From Arenibacter sp. 6A1 (GTDB taxonomy: Bacteria > Bacteroidota > Bacteroidia > Flavobacteriales > Flavobacteriaceae): 64,000 nucleotides of DNA. Shown here piece after piece: positions 17,157-26,552 of this stretch. The stretch spans positions 242,453-306,452 of the forward strand of contig NZ_JAAXCQ010000003.1 in assembly GCF_012272855.1 (NCBI RefSeq). Reading direction: 5' to 3'. Below the pieces are notes generated by a model. It was not told where the DNA came from. It saw nothing but the letters and a program-made list of their open reading frames with translations, and made no database searches. Position 1 is the stretch's first letter. Each line of letters opens with the position of its first letter. The translations under genes were made by a program, and so were the position numbers.

Positions 17157-18488
17157 ATGGAACAAGGTAAATATTCAGTTGGTTTAGACATTGGTACCAC
17201 CAAGATTGTAGCTATTGTTGGCAAGGAAAATGAGTACGGAAAAATTGAAGTTTTGGGTATTGGGAGGTCTAAAAGTCTTGGGGTGCACCGAGGCGTGGTC
17301 AACAACATTACCCAGACCATTAAATCTATACAAACAGCCGTAGCGGAAGCAGAAGCAAATTCTGGTTTGAAAATTGAAAATGTGGTGGTTGGTATTGCTG
17401 GGCAGCATATAAGAAGTTTGCAGCATAGTGATTATATAACGAGGACTAATTCTGAGGATGTCATCAATGAGGAAGATGTAGAAAAGTTATGTAATCAAGT
17501 CTATAAATTGGTTATGCTTCCTGGCGAAGAAATTATCCATGTATTGCCTCAAGAATTTAAAATAGATGGGCAAGGAGAGATCAAGCAGCCTATGGGGATG
17601 TACGGAGGTAGACTCGAAGCCAATTTTCATGTGGTAGTAGGGCAGGTATCGTCTATCCGTAATGTTGGTCGTTGTATAAAAAGTGCAGGCTTGGGCTTGG
17701 GAAATATTACTTTGGAGCCTTTGGCTTCGGCAAATGCAGTACTTAGTCAAGAAGAAAAAGAAGCTGGTGTGGCTTTGGTAGATATCGGTGGCGGTACTAC
17801 CGACTTAGCCATATTTAAAGATGGGATAATTCGCCATACGGCCGTAATTCCTTTTGGTGGAAATGTAATTACAGAAGATATCAAAGAGGGATGTTCTATT
17901 ATAGAAAAACAGGCAGAGCTATTAAAAATAAAATTTGGGTCGGCTTGGCCCGGAGAAAATAAGGATAATGAAATTGTTTCCATCCCCGGATTAAGAGGAA
18001 GGGAGCCCAAGGAAATTACCTTAAAGAATCTCTCCAAAATTATTCATGCCAGAGTGGTGGAAATTGTAGAGCAGGTATATGTAGAGATAAAGAACTACGG
18101 GCATGAAGAGCAAAAGAAAAAATTGATTGCCGGTATAGTGCTAACTGGTGGCGGAAGCCAGTTAAAGCATTTAAAGCAATTAGTAGAATATATCACGGGA
18201 ATGGATACGAGAATAGGGTATCCTAACGAGCATTTGGCCGGGGATTCCGATGAGGAAATAGCAAGCCCCTTGTATGCTACAGCGGTTGGTTTATTAATGA
18301 ATGCCGTTCAAAATAAGCCAAAAGGTGTTTCCGAAGAAGAGGAAATTCCTCTAGAGGAGACCACGGAAAAAGAAATCGTGGCGGAAGATTCAAAAATAGA
18401 GGCTAAAAAAGAAAAAGTAAAAGCTGAAAAATCTATTTTTGAAAGATTTACTGAAAGATTTAAGAATTTTTTAGATAGCGCAGAGTAA
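17157..18488 (+). CDS. ftsA: Cell division protein FtsA
   Basis: This 443-residue actin-like ATPase tethers FtsZ to the membrane. The phosphate-1 motif GLDIGTTKI is at residues 9-17, phosphate-2 is VDIGGGTTDLA near 207, and the adenosine loop TGGGSQLKH near 330. Residues 380-425 are a charged Glu/Lys linker, and the final segment (SIFERFTERFKNFLDSA) is an amphipathic helix fit for membrane binding. It starts three bases after ftsQ. Confidence 0.97.
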   Translation: MEQGKYSVGLDIGTTKIVAIVGKENEYGKIEVLGIGRSKSLGVHRGVVNNITQTIKSIQTAVAEAEANSGLKIENVVVGIAGQHIRSLQHSDYITRTNSEDVINEEDVEKLCNQVYKLVMLPGEEIIHVLPQEFKIDGQGEIKQPMGMYGGRLEANFHVVVGQVSSIRNVGRCIKSAGLGLGNITLEPLASANAVLSQEEKEAGVALVDIGGGTTDLAIFKDGIIRHTAVIPFGGNVITEDIKEGCSIIEKQAELLKIKFGSAWPGENKDNEIVSIPGLRGREPKEITLKNLSKIIHARVVEIVEQVYVEIKNYGHEEQKKKLIAGIVLTGGGSQLKHLKQLVEYITGMDTRIGYPNEHLAGDSDEEIASPLYATAVGLLMNAVQNKPKGVSEEEEIPLEETTEKEIVAEDSKIEAKKEKVKAEKSIFERFTERFKNFLDSAE

Positions 18489-18534
18489 GACAATTAAGAA
18501 AGAACGTAGGAAAGCAACCAGTAAACAAGAAAAG

Positions 18535-20466
18535 ATGAGCAAAAGCACAGAATTCGAAAATATATCTTTTGATTTACCCAAGAATCAAAGTAACGTAATC
18601 AAAGTCATCGGTGTCGGTGGAGGAGGTAGCAACGCGATCAATCACATGTTCCAGGCCGGAATCAATGGGGTAGATTTTATTATTTGCAACACCGATTCAC
18701 AGGCCTTAGAAAATAGCCCTGTGCCCCATAAAATACAGTTAGGGGTTTCATTGACCGAAGGATTGGGGGCTGGTGCCAACCCAGAGGTTGGGGAACAAGC
18801 TGCGATTGAAAGCATGGAAGAAATTAAGAACATGTTGGATACCACTACGAAAATGATCTTCATTACGGCTGGAATGGGCGGTGGAACAGGAACTGGTGCT
18901 GCGCCTGTTATTGCCAAGATGGCTAAGGAAATGGATGTGCTTACGGTTGGGATCGTTACTATGCCTTTTCTTTTTGAAGGTAAAATGCGTTGCCAACAAG
19001 CTCAGTTGGGAATCGAAAAACTTCGTGCCAATGTAGATTCTTTAATTGTCATCAACAATAATAAACTAAGAGAAGTGTATGGCAACCTTGGGTTTAAAGC
19101 CGGATTCTCTAAAGCAGATGAAGTCTTGGCTACTGCTGCTCGTGGTATCGCAGAAGTAATTACGCATCACTATACACAAAACATAGATTTACGTGATGCC
19201 AAAACGGTGCTTTCCAATAGTGGTACTGCCATTATGGGGTCTTCTATTTCTTCAGGTTCGGCCAGGGCCCATGAGGCTATTATGAAGGCTTTGGACTCGC
19301 CCTTGTTGAACGATAATAAAATTACGGGTGCTAAGAATGTACTATTGCTTATTGTTTCGGGATCTCAGGAGATTACCATTGATGAAATAGGAGAGATTAA
19401 CGACCATATCCAGAATGAGGCCGGATTTGGAGCAAACATCATTATGGGTGTTGGAGAAGATGAGGGACTGGGCGAAGCAATCGCAGTTACGGTTATTGCC
19501 ACGGGTTTTAATATAGACCAACAGGATGATATTGTAAATACCGAAACAAAAAAAATCATTCATACGTTAGAAGATGAACAAAAAGCGGAACAAGTATTGG
19601 TTTCGAAAAATGTGGTTCATCAGTTGGTCGAGGAAAAAAAGGAAGTTAAAACGGCGCCTATTAAACATACATTAGACGATAGGGCTTCGGAAGGAGATTT
19701 AGTGCCTACAAGTGAATATATAAAAAACCTTACCGTTTTTCATGAGGAAGTAGCGTCAAAAAGTGCGCAAGACGATTTCATTATTATTGACACTTCCAAC
19801 AAAGTAAAAGAGATGGAAGTCGTAGATGCCCAGGAAATAACGAACGAGGTGCCAGGTGAAGACCAATTCGAAATTAGTTTCGATATGCCTTTAACTAAAA
19901 AATCGGAAGCTGATGAGGTGGAAGAGGAGCAAATTGTCACCTTGGATTTTGATGATGATGTTAAGGATATGGACGTAAAAGATCCTATTGAGGTAACCCC
20001 ATCGGTAGATTATAATAAAGGAGGAGAAAAGCGATATAGTCTGGACGATTATATGGATTTGGAGAGCAAACTAAATGGTGCTCAATCTAAGTCCAAAGAG
20101 ACGACCAAGCCAACCATTGTAGAGGAGGAGCTTAGAATAGAAAAGCGTACCGTGGTAAAGCAGGAAACAAAACCTACCGAAATTGTCGAGGAGGTGGAAG
20201 ATCCAATGAATACTCCAATTCATTTATTGCTAAAAGAAAGGGCAGACGAACGAAGAAGAAAACTAAAAGACTACAATTATAAGTTTCAGAACAGTCTTAA
20301 TAACTTGGAAGAGATCTCTAAGCAACCTGCGTATAAAAGGCAGGGAATAGATTTAAATGAAACGCCAAGAGAGAACAAGATTTCTAGAACAACTTTGGGT
20401 GAAGATGGGAATGATGAGATTAGATTAAGGTCTAACAATTCATTTTTACACGACAATGTGGACTAG
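18535..20466 (+). CDS. ftsZ: Cell division protein FtsZ with a long C-terminal tail
   Basis: This tubulin-like GTPase forms the Z ring. The core covers about residues 1-325: [13 protein letters not shown] near 26, the tubulin signature [10 protein letters not shown] near 116, and the T7 loop region around 210. With 643 residues it is much longer than the roughly 380 of Escherichia coli FtsZ. Residues 330-560 are an acidic, low-complexity linker (repeated EE, DFDDDV, KKE). A more ordered basic part follows ([15 protein letters not shown]) and the protein ends [10 protein letters not shown], the likely partner-binding tip. Long tails are known in Bacteroidota FtsZ. A strong terminator follows. 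Confidence 0.97.
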   Translation: MSKSTEFENISFDLPKNQSNVIKVIGVGGGGSNAINHMFQAGINGVDFIICNTDSQALENSPVPHKIQLGVSLTEGLGAGANPEVGEQAAIESMEEIKNMLDTTTKMIFITAGMGGGTGTGAAPVIAKMAKEMDVLTVGIVTMPFLFEGKMRCQQAQLGIEKLRANVDSLIVINNNKLREVYGNLGFKAGFSKADEVLATAARGIAEVITHHYTQNIDLRDAKTVLSNSGTAIMGSSISSGSARAHEAIMKALDSPLLNDNKITGAKNVLLLIVSGSQEITIDEIGEINDHIQNEAGFGANIIMGVGEDEGLGEAIAVTVIATGFNIDQQDDIVNTETKKIIHTLEDEQKAEQVLVSKNVVHQLVEEKKEVKTAPIKHTLDDRASEGDLVPTSEYIKNLTVFHEEVASKSAQDDFIIIDTSNKVKEMEVVDAQEITNEVPGEDQFEISFDMPLTKKSEADEVEEEQIVTLDFDDDVKDMDVKDPIEVTPSVDYNKGGEKRYSLDDYMDLESKLNGAQSKSKETTKPTIVEEELRIEKRTVVKQETKPTEIVEEVEDPMNTPIHLLLKERADERRRKLKDYNYKFQNSLNNLEEISKQPAYKRQGIDLNETPRENKISRTTLGEDGNDEIRLRSNNSFLHDNVD

Positions 20467-20497
20467 GAAATAAATAGCTGTCTTTTTTATAAAGTTT

Positions 20498-20537
20498 AAA
20501 CCCGAAAATTACGTTTATTTTCGGGTTTATTTTTTAT
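20498..20537 (+). terminator. Rho-independent terminator after ftsZ
   Basis: A perfect 12-bp stem (20498-20509 with 20517-20528; AAACCCGAAAAT arm) with a seven-base loop is followed by a T-rich run. It closes the dcw cluster. Confidence 0.9.
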
Positions 20538-20563
20538 CTTCGCAGCGCTAAAAATATAAAGAG

Positions 20564-21013
20564 ATGAGTTTACAGCAAAGGATAATGGAAGATATGAAGG
20601 CTGCGATGAGGGCCAAGGATACAGTAGCCTTGGAATCTTTACGAGCGATAAAATCAGCTTTATTATTGGCAAAAACAGAAACTGGATCTGGCGAAGAACT
20701 TTCTGAAGAAGAGGAAGTAAAACTGGTTCAAAAATTGGTGAAGCAAAGAAAAGACAGTGCCGCTATTTATATAGAGCAAGGACGTGAGGACTTGGCAGCA
20801 CCAGAAATTGCGCAGGCCGCAGTTATTGAGAAGTTTTTACCAGAACAATTGAGCGAGGAAGAGGTAGAAAAAGTAGTTCTGCAAACTATAGAAAGTACCG
20901 GGGCTTCTGGAATGAAGGATATGGGAAAAGTAATGGGATTGGTATCAAAGGAATTGGCAGGAAAAGCCGACGGGAAAACCATTTCTAATATTGTTAAAAA
21001 TAAATTATCTTAG
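20564..21013 (+). CDS. GatB/YqeY domain protein
   Basis: This 149-residue cytosolic protein belongs to the YqeY family, which shares the tRNA-binding helical domain of GatB (amidotransferase subunit B). It contains the typical start (LQQRIMEDMKAAMRAKD), the LRAIKSALL helix, and GMKDMGKVMGLVSKELAGKADGK near the C-terminus. Its exact role is not settled; a link to tRNA-dependent amidation is proposed from the shared domain only. It stands between the ftsZ terminator and tRNA-Arg. A TATCTTCG close to the -7 consensus lies about 25 nt upstream. Confidence 0.93.
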   Translation: MSLQQRIMEDMKAAMRAKDTVALESLRAIKSALLLAKTETGSGEELSEEEEVKLVQKLVKQRKDSAAIYIEQGREDLAAPEIAQAAVIEKFLPEQLSEEEVEKVVLQTIESTGASGMKDMGKVMGLVSKELAGKADGKTISNIVKNKLS

Positions 21014-21057
21014 CAAAAAATAGATCGGTCCTTACGGACTGATCACCACTTATTATT

Positions 21058-21131
21058 GGCCGCGTGGCGCAACTGAATAGCGCATCAGATTTCGGCTCTG
21101 AGGGTTGGGGGTTTGAATCCCTTCGCGGTCA
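21058..21131 (+). tRNA. tRNA-Arg (anticodon TCG)
   Basis: A 74-nt cloverleaf can be folded by eye. The acceptor stem GGCCGCG pairs with CGCGGTC (one G-U), the D-stem is GCGC/GCGC, and the anticodon stem TCAGA/TCTGA encloses the loop TTTCGGC with anticodon TCG. The T-stem GGGGG/CCCTT closes the loop TTTGAAT, and the discriminator base is A. CCA is not encoded. Confidence 0.93.
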
Positions 21132-21140
21132 CTACAAGCA

Positions 21141-21176
21141 CAAAGCCTGCAACGAAAGTTGCAGGCTTTGTTGTTT
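21141..21176 (+). terminator. Terminator after tRNA-Arg(TCG)
   Basis: A perfect 13-bp stem (21141-21153 with 21158-21170) is closed by a GAAA tetraloop and followed by TTGTTTT. It starts ten bases after the tRNA. Confidence 0.9.
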
Positions 21177-21236
21177 TATAAAAAATACGAAGCCCTGCTT
21201 CAGCATTTTTTAAAAACAACAAAGCATATTGCCTGG

Positions 21237-21640
21237 CAATACCGGCTTTGTATTTGCAAAGGGGGCCGTTCAGGGAAAGGCGCAGCCAATCCCTTTATCA
21301 TGATTTTATCAAAATTCCCTTGCAATACCGGCTTTGTATTTGCAAAGGGGATCGCTCAGGGAAAGGCGCAGCCAATCCCGCTTCATGATTTTACTAAAAT
21401 TGCCTTGCAATGCAGGCTTGTATTTGCAAAGGGGGCCGTTCAGGGAAAGGCGGAGCCAATCCCTGCGTCATGATTTTATCAAAATTGCCTGGCAATACTG
21501 GCTTTGTATTTGCAAAGGGGATTGCTCAGGGAAAGGCGCTGCCAATCCCTGCGTCATGACTTTATCAAAATTCCCTTGCAATACTGGCTTTGTATATTCA
21601 TAGGGGATCGCTCAGGGAAAGGCGCAAGGGAATCTTGTTC
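21237..21640. repeat. Tandem array of 85-86 bp hairpin units (4 full copies plus a partial)
   Basis: Units begin at 21237, 21323, 21408, 21493 and 21579, each with CAAT[A/G]C and GGCTTTGTATTTGCAAAGG. Every full unit contains CTTTG/CAAAG and a second hairpin, AGGGA-AA-GGC-nnn-GCC-AA-TCCC(T), in which the stem is kept while the three-base loop varies (GCA, GGA, GCT). The period is not a multiple of three, and the open frames that run through it shift between units, so it is not a protein gene. The last copy decays after about 60 bases. Confidence 0.9.
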
Positions 21641-22142
21641 TTTAGTTTCATTCCATTACTTACTTATTGCAGTAATGATTCCTTTTAGTCGCTGTGCTAC
21701 TGTTTATAAATTTAAAGGTAAGGATCTGCAATACGCTGCAGTGGTGTTTTTGAGTGGATATTAGGGGTGTTTTCTTCTGTGACGGCAAATAGTTTAGTAA
21801 CTAGGGGTTAATGGCTCTAGGTTGGTTCTTGTCCACAATAGGCCTATGAAAAATGCAAGCAGGGAATTTTAATGGGTCAAATTTCATGTACGGCCTTTCC
21901 GTAAATAAAGAAACCGTAAATAAAGATGGTATTTAGGTCTTGTTTTTGGTAGTTAAGAAATGATCGGTAATTAAGTTTCAGTGTGCAGTATGTTGTCAAT
22001 ACTAATCAGGGAAGCCCAAAAACAATATTGTAGGTACGGCGCTTGGGCCATAGGTTTAATTGAGGGGTATACCCGAGATGGATAACTATCGTGCTTATAA
22101 TTCCAACTTGAAGTGATCACCGTATTTCAGGTGTCGACACTT
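21641..22142. other. Non-coding stretch between the tandem array and the 80-bp element
   Basis: No convincing gene is seen on either strand in these 500 bases. The only structure noticed is a short direct repeat, CCGTAAATAAAGA, twice near 21900-21930. Confidence 0.6.
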
Positions 22143-22222
22143 GCGTTAGGGATCGCAGCGGCATCCCCGCAGCATAGCAAGGGATATAGCGGAGCGCCCG
22201 ACCGACGCAGGAGGGAACGCCC
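22143..22222 (-). repeat. 80-bp dispersed element, copy A
   Basis: The minus strand starts GGGCGTTCCCTCC and ends GATCCCTAACGC. It differs from copy B at one position in 80. The ends carry short inverted GCGTT/AACGC arms, and ATCCC/GGGAT can pair in the middle. It lies between the tRNA-linked array and the rho terminator. Confidence 0.9.
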
Positions 22223-22298
22223 AAATTATTCCGGGAAAATCTACATGGATATAAAATACACTCGACCCATAAATGATATGCATTGTAATGTGATCTCT

Positions 22299-22336
22299 AA
22301 AAAAGAATCCCATTCAATCTAAGATCAAATGGGATT
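22299..22336 (-). terminator. Terminator of rho
   Basis: AATCCCATT and AATGGGATT (22306-22314 and 22328-22336) form a 9-bp stem, with a T-run next to it when read on the minus strand. It lies 44 bases after the rho stop codon. Confidence 0.75.
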
Positions 22337-22379
22337 AAAAAGGTGTTCCCTAAACTTTAGGGGAATATATCTGAACTAC

Positions 22380-24065
22380 TTATTGGTTCATAGTCATTAA
22401 AAACTCTTCGTTGTTCTTTGTTTGCTTAAAGCGTTGTTCTATGAATTCCATAGCTTCTACCGGGTTCATATCGGCCAAATACTTTCGCATGATCCACATA
22501 CGTTGAATGGTATTCTCGTCCAATAAAAGGTCGTCTCTTCTTGTGCTTGACGAAGTAAGGTCGATGGCAGGGAAAATTCTTCGGTTCGATATTTTTCGAT
22601 CCAATTGCAATTCCATGTTTCCTGTACCTTTGAATTCCTCAAAGATCACCTCGTCCATTTTAGAACCGGTTTCCGTTAATGCCGTAGCAATAATGGTTAA
22701 CGAACCTCCGTTTTCAATGTTACGGGCAGCACCAAAGAAACGCTTAGGTTTGTGAAGGGCATTGGCATCTACACCACCACTCAATACTTTACCGGAAGCT
22801 GGTTGAACCGTGTTATAGGCACGGGCAAGTCTAGTGATAGAATCTAAAAGAATAACAACATCGTGTCCGCATTCTACCAAACGTTTTGCTTTTTCCAAAA
22901 CAATATTGGCTACTCTTACGTGCTCGGTGGCCTCTTTGTCAAAGGTAGAGGCAACTACTTCTCCTCGTACGTTACGTTGCATATCGGTAACTTCCTCTGG
23001 ACGTTCATCGATAAGCAAGATAATCTGGTATACTTCTGGATGGTTGGCCGCTATTCCGTTGGCAATATCCTTTAAAAGCATGGTCTTACCCGTTTTTGGC
23101 TGGGCAACGATCATCCCTCTTTGTCCCTTTCCGATAGGAGAGAACAAATCAATGATACGGGTAGAAATGGTGCTTTGGCTTTGGCGTTCGGCCAAATTAA
23201 ATTTTTCTTGAGGGAATAATGGTGTTAAATGCTCAAAAGAAACTCTGTCTCTTACGATCTGAGGATCGATACCATTAATCTTGTTTACCTTGATAAGTGG
23301 AAAATATTTTTCGCCTTCTTTTGGTGGACGAACATTTCCTAGGACCGTATCTCCTGTCTTTAATCCGAACAAACGAATTTGTGACTGAGAAACGTAAATA
23401 TCATCGGGAGATGAAAGGTAATTGTAATCCGAGGACCTTAAAAAACCATAGCCGTCTTGCATGATATCCAAAACACCTTCGCTCTCAATAATACTGTCGA
23501 ACTCAAATTCTGGTTCTTTGTATTTATTTTTCAAATCCTTATCAAAATTACTGTTGTTTTTGTCAACGGTAGTTTTTGGATGGTTGGGCGTTTTCTTGTG
23601 TTGCGGTTTGTTTTGCTGAGGGCTGTTCTGGGGCGGAGTATTTTTTTGATGCTCCTTTCTTCCCTGTACAGGTTTTGGAGTTGGACTAGATTTCCTTTCG
23701 GGTTTATTTAATCCTTTTTTTATTTCGGCAGTCGTCTTAGGAGTCGCTGCCGGAGCTGTTTTTTCAACCGTAGTATCTGGTTTGTCGATGTTTTCTTCCC
23801 TTTTCTGGTGAACTGGCGTTTTTGGTCTTACCTCATTGGAGGTCTCTTTTTGTATTCTAGAGCGCCTAAGTTTCGGAGCGGAGTCTTCTGAAGGGGCTGC
23901 AGCTACGCTTTCTTGAACGATCTTAGGGTTTGACGCCTGTACATCAAGTATTTGGTAGACCAAATCGAGCTTTTTTAAAGTTTTAAACTTAGCTACATTT
24001 AGTTCCTTGGCTATTTCCTGAAGCTCAGGAAGCTTTTTTAATTTTAATTCTGAAATCTCAAACAT
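22380..24065 (-). CDS. rho: Transcription termination factor Rho with an inserted disordered region
   Basis: This 561-residue hexameric RNA helicase ends transcription at Rho-dependent sites. Residues 1-50 form the Rho N-terminal helical domain ([17 protein letters not shown]). Residues of about 60-190 are low-complexity, rich in Lys, Pro, Gln and Asn ([17 protein letters not shown]), an insert absent from the 419-residue Escherichia coli protein. The cold-shock-like RNA-binding domain follows ([20 protein letters not shown]), then the ATPase core with Walker A QPKTGKT near 327 and [13 protein letters not shown]. Rho with such inserts is known in Bacteroidota. It is divergent from the DUF4293 gene. 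Confidence 0.97.
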   Translation of the reverse strand: MFEISELKLKKLPELQEIAKELNVAKFKTLKKLDLVYQILDVQASNPKIVQESVAAAPSEDSAPKLRRSRIQKETSNEVRPKTPVHQKREENIDKPDTTVEKTAPAATPKTTAEIKKGLNKPERKSSPTPKPVQGRKEHQKNTPPQNSPQQNKPQHKKTPNHPKTTVDKNNSNFDKDLKNKYKEPEFEFDSIIESEGVLDIMQDGYGFLRSSDYNYLSSPDDIYVSQSQIRLFGLKTGDTVLGNVRPPKEGEKYFPLIKVNKINGIDPQIVRDRVSFEHLTPLFPQEKFNLAERQSQSTISTRIIDLFSPIGKGQRGMIVAQPKTGKTMLLKDIANGIAANHPEVYQIILLIDERPEEVTDMQRNVRGEVVASTFDKEATEHVRVANIVLEKAKRLVECGHDVVILLDSITRLARAYNTVQPASGKVLSGGVDANALHKPKRFFGAARNIENGGSLTIIATALTETGSKMDEVIFEEFKGTGNMELQLDRKISNRRIFPAIDLTSSSTRRDDLLLDENTIQRMWIMRKYLADMNPVEAMEFIEQRFKQTKNNEEFLMTMNQ

Positions 24066-24232
24066 TAAGTCTTGAATAAATTATACTTATTTCGAAAACA
24101 TGAAGTGTATTCTATTATTATTGGGTAATAATTTGGGAACGAAATCCCCTGTTGGTAAGTGATTTGACTTATTAACAAAGCAATATTACAAATAATTTTC
24201 AATATTTAGTCGATAAATTTTAAAAATGCGCT

Positions 24233-24240
24233 TATTTTTG
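24233..24240 (+). promoter_or_regulatory. Putative -7 promoter element of the DUF4293 gene
   Basis: TATTTTTG fits TAnnTTTG and ends 23 nt before the ATG at 24264. Confidence 0.5.
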
Positions 24241-24263
24241 CTTTATAAATAGTTCAAAAAAGT

Positions 24264-24674
24264 ATGATCCAAAGAATACAGACAGTTTATTTATTCGTAG
24301 TGATATTAATGGGGGCGGTCGTTCCTTTTTTTGTGAATCTATGGTCAGATGCTGCTGGTAATGAGATATATGCGGAAAGCGAAGTGCTATTTTCTATCTC
24401 TTTTTATGCGACGGCCGTTTTGGCCCTTTTAGCAATAACGAGGTACAAAAACAGAAAAAATCAATTTGTGCTAAACAGGTTGAATATGATATTAAATCTT
24501 TTTTTACTAGGATTTTTCGTGTACCGATCACTAAACTTATCCGGAGAAATGAATATTTCTGAGAAGGGTATTGGGATGCTGATTCCTGTATTTTCTATCG
24601 TTTTTTTAGTCCTGGCCAACAGGGCAATAAAAAAGGATGAAGATCTTGTAAAATCTGTTGATCGCTTGCGTTAA
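24264..24674 (+). CDS. DUF4293 family membrane protein
   Basis: This 136-residue protein has four predicted membrane helices (about residues 7-25, 43-58, 70-88 and 103-118) and a charged C-terminal tail. It begins MIQRIQTVYLF, which is characteristic of DUF4293, a Bacteroidota family of unknown function often found beside rho. No catalytic motif is visible. It stands alone between the rho promoter region and its own terminator. Confidence 0.85.
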   Translation: MIQRIQTVYLFVVILMGAVVPFFVNLWSDAAGNEIYAESEVLFSISFYATAVLALLAITRYKNRKNQFVLNRLNMILNLFLLGFFVYRSLNLSGEMNISEKGIGMLIPVFSIVFLVLANRAIKKDEDLVKSVDRLR

Positions 24675-24703
24675 GCCTAACATCTTAGTAGTATTAGTGC
24701 GTT

Positions 24704-24732
24704 AAAACCCGGGGTTGTTTCCGGGTTTTTTT
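24704..24732 (+). terminator. Terminator after the DUF4293 gene
   Basis: AAAACCCGG (24704-24712) pairs with CCGGGTTTT (24721-24729), followed by further T. Confidence 0.85.
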
Positions 24733-24850
24733 ATGGTCATACGTCAAGGGTTTATCGCTAGGAATTTATCAGAAGGCAGGATAATGTTGTGCGATTTGCG
24801 TGGTAAATCCTCTCTGTTTAAATTTCTGGTATATTGTAGGATAGTGCTTT

Positions 24851-24930
24851 GGGCGTTCCCTCCTTCGTCGGTCGGGCGCTCCGCTATATCCCTTGCTATG
24901 CTGCGGGGATGCCGCTGCGATCCCTAACGC
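24851..24930 (+). repeat. 80-bp dispersed element, copy B
   Basis: Plus-strand copy, 79 of 80 bases identical to copy A and in opposite orientation to it, so A and B flank rho and the DUF4293 gene as inverted repeats. It makes up much of the otherwise empty 24733-25043 interval. Confidence 0.9.
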
Positions 24931-25043
24931 AAATAAAGGTGCAATTGACATTATGGTTCCATGAGTAATGGAGTAATGTGGGTTTGGTGTTAATGGAAGT
25001 GTTTATTGAAAGGATCCAAACTGCCACTTGCGTTACATGGAGT

Positions 25044-25544
25044 TTATCCCCCTCTTTTTCCGAGTTCTATGATTTCTAGGTCTTTAATGTTTTCGCCATC
25101 GATCACAAATCTGAGCATAGTTCTAATTTGATGGAAGCCATGGGTGCCGCAAGCTCCTGGGTTCATATGTAATAAGTTTAGTTTCTTGTCCCACATAACC
25201 TTTAAAATATGCGAATGTCCCGATATAAATAACTTGGGAGGGTTCTTTTTAATTTCTTCGCGGATACGCACATTGTATTTATTAGGATACCCTCCTATAT
25301 GGGTGATCCAAACATCGACCCCTTCACAGGTAAATTTAAGGTCCAGCGGAAATTCTAATTGACATTTGTAGTCGTCGATATTACCGTGAACGGCGCGCAA
25401 AGGTTTAAATTTTTGTATTTCATCCGTAACAGTCAAACTGCCAATATCTCCAGCATGCCAAACTTCATCCGCATCTTTTACGTATTTTAAGATTTTGGCA
25501 TCAATATGGCTGTGAGTATCGGAGAGCAGTAATATTCGGGTCAT
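25044..25544 (-). CDS. YfcE/MJ0936-type metallophosphoesterase
   Basis: This 166-residue cytosolic calcineurin-like phosphoesterase has the metal-binding series in order: SDTHSH (residues 8-13), GDIGS near 33, HGNID near 54, THIGG near 82 and GHSHILK near 109. Such small enzymes hydrolyse phosphodiesters in vitro; the natural substrate is unknown. A promoter-like TACCTTTG lies 26 nt upstream on the minus strand. It is convergent with the DUF4293 gene and divergent from truA. Confidence 0.92.
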   Translation of the reverse strand: MTRILLLSDTHSHIDAKILKYVKDADEVWHAGDIGSLTVTDEIQKFKPLRAVHGNIDDYKCQLEFPLDLKFTCEGVDVWITHIGGYPNKYNVRIREEIKKNPPKLFISGHSHILKVMWDKKLNLLHMNPGACGTHGFHQIRTMLRFVIDGENIKDLEIIELGKRGG

Positions 25545-25570
25545 TTTTTATAAATTAAAAAGTAAGAAGG

Positions 25571-25578
25571 CAAAGGTA
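25571..25578 (-). promoter_or_regulatory. Putative -7 promoter element of the phosphoesterase gene
   Basis: The minus strand reads TACCTTTG (TAnnTTTG), ending 26 nt before the start at 25544. Confidence 0.5.
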
Positions 25579-25774
25579 CTAATGTAATTTAGGGAAGCTT
25601 GTATTAAATTAGGAGAATCAGTGATAAGAAAGTAGGTCGTAGGAGGAGAAGTTTATTGTTGGAGAGGATGTTGGGAGTGTTGGTTTAAAAGATAGCTAGT
25701 GAGGAAAGCTAGCATTAATTATGGCCGAGATTTCAATTTTAGATCCAAAATATTTATATCCAAAAGAATAGGTT

Positions 25775-25782
25775 TATCTTTG
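25775..25782 (+). promoter_or_regulatory. Putative -7 promoter element of truA
   Basis: TATCTTTG fits TAnnTTTG and ends 25 nt before the TTG start at 25808. The 150 bases upstream hold no gene. Confidence 0.5.
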
Positions 25783-25807
25783 TAAACTTCAACAAGAGCG
25801 GATTCAT

Positions 25808-26551
25808 TTGAGATATTTTTTAGTTTTTTCATATTATGGGAAGGCATATCACGGTTGGCAGATTCAACCTAATGCCATTACAGTACAAGAGGTTTTAGAA
25901 CAGGCTATGTCCTTGCTTTTTAGGGAAACGGTGCAATTAACTGCGGCCGGGAGAACAGATGCCGGGGTGCATGCCAGGGAAATGTACGCCCATTTTAATA
26001 CCGAGGTGGTTTTTAATAGGGAAGAAATGCGGTACCGCTTAAATGCTTTTTTGCCAAAAGATATAGCGGTAAAAGATATTATCGAGGTTCCTGAGGATGC
26101 TCATGCCAGGTTCGATGCTATAGAGCGTACCTATGAATATTGGATCGTACAGAATAAAGACCCTTTTTTGACCGATGCTGCCCATTACGTAAAGTATCCC
26201 TTAAATGTGGAGGCTATGAACGAAGCTGGTACAATTTTATTGGAGCATACGGATTTTGAATGTTTTTCAAAATCGAATACGGACGTCAAAACTTATTTAT
26301 GCGATGTTAAAAAGGCATCGTGGCAACAAAAAGAAGGGCTATTGGTCTTCACCATTACGGCAGATCGTTTTTTGCGTAATATGGTCAGGGCCGTGGTAGG
26401 AACCTTGTTGGAAGTCGGTTTGGGAAAATGGTCCCTAGACGAGGTGAAGTTGGTTTTAGAGAGTAAAGATCGAAGCAGGGCAGGGGTATCGGTACCTGCG
26501 AAAGGATTATATTTAACGGAAGTAAAATACCCCAATCATATCATAAGATAA
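25808..26551 (+). CDS. truA: tRNA pseudouridine(38-40) synthase TruA
   Basis: This 247-residue enzyme makes pseudouridine at positions 38-40 of the tRNA anticodon arm. The catalytic Asp lies in AAGRTDAGVHA (about residues 47-57). The start is TTG at 25808, giving RYFLVFSYYGKAYHGWQ, the typical TruA opening, 25 nt after a promoter motif. RFLRNMVRAVVGTLLEVG near 190-207 is a second signature. It is followed after one base by the ABC exporter gene, so the two are co-transcribed. Confidence 0.96.
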   Translation: MRYFLVFSYYGKAYHGWQIQPNAITVQEVLEQAMSLLFRETVQLTAAGRTDAGVHAREMYAHFNTEVVFNREEMRYRLNAFLPKDIAVKDIIEVPEDAHARFDAIERTYEYWIVQNKDPFLTDAAHYVKYPLNVEAMNEAGTILLEHTDFECFSKSNTDVKTYLCDVKKASWQQKEGLLVFTITADRFLRNMVRAVVGTLLEVGLGKWSLDEVKLVLESKDRSRAGVSVPAKGLYLTEVKYPNHIIR

Positions 26552-26552
26552 A

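Noticed and set aside
21237..21640. CRISPR array
   Set aside because: The 85-bp units lie directly next to each other, with no unique spacers, and no cas gene is present.
21159..21764. Open frames of 86-104 codons running through the tandem array
   Set aside because: They follow the 85-86 bp repeat, whose period breaks the frame at each unit. Composition is unlike neighbouring proteins.
22113..22322. 69-codon frame over the 80-bp element, copy A
   Set aside because: It is explained by the repeat itself; other copies do not keep the frame with a start codon.
22143..24930. Composite transposon formed by element copies A and B around rho
   Set aside because: The copies are only 80 bp, carry no transposase, and rho is a core gene; inverted orientation alone is not evidence of mobility.
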